Assembly (NCBI RefSeq): GCF_020085105.1
Contig: NC_058045.1
Span: forward strand, 11,417,833-11,481,832
Origin: Siniperca chuatsi
Taxonomy: Eukaryota > Chordata > Actinopteri > Centrarchiformes > Sinipercidae
Direction of reading: 5' to 3'
Length of the DNA stretch: 64,000 bases
The position numbers and the translations under genes are program-made. This document shows, in pieces, positions 60,128 through 64,000 of the stretch; position 1 is the first letter of the stretch, and the number at the start of each line of letters is the position of its first letter. Under the pieces are notes generated by a model that was given only the letters and a program-made list of their open reading frames with translations, did not search any database and had not been told where the DNA came from.

Positions 60128-60133
60128 TTTATT
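60128..60133 (-). terminator. Poly(A) signal of rps27l
   Basis: Minus-strand AATAAA about 200 bases past the rps27l stop codon, the nearest canonical signal. It faces the dnaja4 signal across 36 bases. Confidence 0.65.
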
Positions 60134-60334
60134 TACTTGGTGAGATTTTACAACAAGTTTCTTGCATATTAAAATTTTTGCTAGTCTATAAATTTATCAT
60201 AAAAGTTGGACATCTGTACAGTGATGGAACCTGTAATTAGTGAATGCACAACTACATTGTAATCAATGGAAAAATATGGGATTTTATCAATAGCATGGCT
60301 TAATTACAGACATGATAAAGTGTGCGATCCCTGT

Positions 60335-61716
<1,382 letters not shown>

Positions 61717-62503
61717 TTTCACCGTGCTACGCTCGCTTTCCTGCGCATACGTGGGCTAGTTGGACAGAAACAAGCTGTGCATAAGCAGGAACTGGACCTG
61801 GGGGGGTCAACAGGACATGCTAAAAACTTGAGAACGGCCTTGAAACTAAATGAAACTTTGTAAAAAAGTTAGGTCTTAAGCCAAATTAGTCTTGGTGAGG
61901 ATGCAATTATAATATTTGTTTTAAAGGATTTCTCCAAAAAAGATGGGCATTGTGAATATTTTCTCATGAACTAATTAAATGAGAAAAAAAATCTGGCATC
62001 TGCATCCCATGTTTATCGATGTGTTTGTTGCAGATACAGAGGTGACATTTAATTTTCATGATATTTTTCAACTTTTGTAATATCAGCATTATAACAAATT
62101 CTGTGTACAGCCTGCCTCTGGGCTCTCCTGCTATTGGGGTTTTTAGCAGAATGTACATGAGGGTATTTTTATGAAAAAGGAGGAGAAAAAAACACCAAAT
62201 GTCTGTGTTTATGTAGACCTTTATTTTTTTCAATCATTACTGGAGGCATATACCACTAAGAAGCCCATAATTACATGGTACATTCCTGTCACCTCATAAT
62301 CAAATTTATCAAAAAGCAGAAGCTGGCTGACCCCTTATCCCTTTAAACTACATAGACCACAATGCAAAGCAGAAAGTGACATCACCCATCTCGGCACCGG
62401 TCTGCTGCCAGTCTGCCACAGACAGCTGAGGATTTCCAGACGGGGGATCCCGGCTCTGCACGGCCTTATATTGTCGAAACGTCGGAGTCTATAGTGTGTT
62501 AAA
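61717..62503. other. Divergent promoter region, rps27l / rab8b
   Basis: The two start codons are 787 bases apart on opposite strands, so both promoters, and possibly a shared one, lie here. The ends near each gene are GC-rich. I see no TATA box. No further gene is present. Confidence 0.6.
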
Positions 62504-63961
62504 ATGGCGAAAACGTACGATTATCTCTTCAAGCTGTTGCTCATTGGAGACAGCGGAGTCGGCAAGACATGTCTGCTGTTCAGATTCAGCGAGGACTCCT
62601 TCAATACCACCTTCATATCCACAATAGGTGAGAACCCTGCAGCCGCCCCTGACGATAAATCTGACATAATGCATCATACATCAACTGAATACAATGCTTT
62701 ACTGCATTGCACTAGTGGTGGTCAATATATAGTCGTAGTAATACCTGTAGGGTAGTAATTCTTTAGACCCACAATGTTTAAAGGGGCATTAACTGCAAAA
62801 GAGCAAGACAATGGGACTGAGACACAAACTGTAATGATCTCCTGTCCTTGGTGGCTCATAGACACCAGTAAGGTTAAATATAGAATGAGATCAAAACTAT
62901 AGTTATGATGTTCGATCTTTTGGAAACCTTGTATGTTTTTTAAATGTTTTGTAATATCATGTAACTAATCAATGCAGTATTATCAGCCTATACCGTTCTA
63001 GCTGTGTTTGTTTGTTCAAATGCAGGAATAGACTTCAAAATCAGAACAATAGAGCTGGATGGAAAGAGAGTCAAACTTCAAATTTGGTGAGTGTAATTTG
63101 AGTAGGCTTTTTTCTCTTTTTGCGTGACACGAATCTGCCCGTTTACCTTTTAAGTTGATTTGATGTTTTCAGGGACACTGCAGGGCAGGAGAGGTTTCGC
63201 ACCATCACTACAGCTTACTACAGAGGAGCAATGGTAAGTCCGCGCTTCATCCTACACTTCCTCCCATATCACAGGGTCTGCAATATTGTTTATGAGGATG
63301 ATGTTTTTTCTTCACAGGGCATTATGTTGGTCTATGACATCTGCAATGAGAAGTCCTTTGAAAACATAAAAAACTGGATTAGAAATATTGAAGAGGTGAG
63401 CTCTGAATTGAAACTTGTATTAGTAGTTTAACTAATATTTTTGCATAAAATGAATTTATATTTGGTACAAATTGCTGTTTGGTATTGTTACTGTGTACTG
63501 AGAGTAACCTACGTACAACTTTGCATAATGAGTCATTTAACTTCTCCCAGCATGCCTCGTCTGATGTGGAGAAGATGATCCTGGGTAACAAATGTGATAT
63601 GACTGACAGGAGACAGGTGTCCAAAGACAGAGGTGAAAAAGTGAGTCTCTGCAGCCAGTCATTACTAAAACAGTCTCAAACAAATTGGAATGCATGTGCA
63701 TGTTTCCAATTTGCACTGAGTGACACTAAGATTGTATTTTTATCTCACTTAGCTGGCTATTGATTATGGAGTTAAGTTCTTGGAAACCAGTGCAAAGTCT
63801 AGCTTAATGGTAGAAGAGGTAAGCAAAAAAATGTAACCCTCAAAGCATCATGCAACATGACTCATAAATATGTACATTTAACACTTTGTTTTGTATTTCT
63901 GTCATTCTAGGCTTTTTATACCATGGGAAGAGACATATTACATAATCTGAGCTCAAAGACA
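62504..63961 (+). CDS. rab8b: Rab8B small GTPase, 3' end beyond the window
   Basis: Seven coding exons chain in frame: 62504-62627, 63026-63086, 63173-63233, 63318-63395, 63551-63640, 63753-63818, 63911-63961. The last ends at a donor (ACA|GTAAGT), and the final exon with the prenylation motif is outside the window. The start [20 protein letters not shown] is that of Rab8. The P-loop GDSGVGKT is at residues 15-22. Also present are the switch I segment around [25 protein letters not shown] and ETSAKSS. Rab8 directs exocytic and ciliary membrane traffic. Rab8b is chosen over rab8a by the neighbouring rps27l. The last visible stretch, [17 protein letters not shown], differs clearly from human Rab8A and Rab8B, as is usual near the hypervariable C terminus. 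Confidence 0.93.
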
Positions 63962-64000
63962 GTAAGTGGTTAAGAAATTCTTATCATTTCCACAGGGATG

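Overview
This is vertebrate nuclear DNA. The genes are split into many small exons with GT-AG introns, and the encoded proteins match vertebrate families along their whole length. The interspersed repeats (CR1/L2-type LINE relics, a CAGTGGTGGAA-type MITE, and microsatellites) and the compact introns point to a teleost fish, probably a percomorph. There are no bacterial operons, CRISPR arrays or phage genes. All gene models were built by hand from open frames, splice signals, phase bookkeeping and recalled human orthologues. No alignment program was run.

Layout, left to right: tbc1d2b (-, 13 coding exons, 19092 to 3691); sh2d7 (+, 23628-26457); cib2 (-, 36703 to 30033); lrrc61 (+, 38158-40874); idh3a (+, 42461-46815); acsbg1 (-, 55010 to 47838); dnaja4 (+, 57452-59691); rps27l (-, 61716 to 60335); rab8b (+, from 62504, cut by the window end). 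For every complete gene the exons chain without a frame break and give a protein close to the usual family length: about 973, 432, 187, 261, 366, 695, 395 and 84 residues.

The order tbc1d2b-sh2d7-cib2-idh3a-acsbg1-dnaja4, including strands, matches my recollection of human 15q25.1. The rps27l-rab8b divergent pair matches 15q22.2. Two departures stand out. lrrc61, whose human orthologue I place on chromosome 7, sits between cib2 and idh3a. The two chromosome-15 blocks are fused between dnaja4 and rps27l, where the poly(A) signals of the convergent genes are only 36 bases apart. The genes are not one pathway: they cover Rab regulation (tbc1d2b, rab8b), signalling (sh2d7, cib2), mitochondrial and lipid metabolism (idh3a, acsbg1), chaperoning (dnaja4) and translation (rps27l).

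Regulatory and repeat highlights: dnaja4 has a heat-shock element next to its TATA-like box and a perfect three-unit element in its first coding intron; sh2d7 needs one GC-AG intron to keep frame; acsbg1 carries a decayed LINE between its tiny first coding exon and the rest; and tbc1d2b intron 5 holds two LINE tails in inverted orientation. I found no convincing previously undescribed system. The items most worth checking are the lrrc61 placement and structure, the dnaja4 heat-shock elements, the fused 3' ends, and the ITIM-like tyrosines of Sh2d7.
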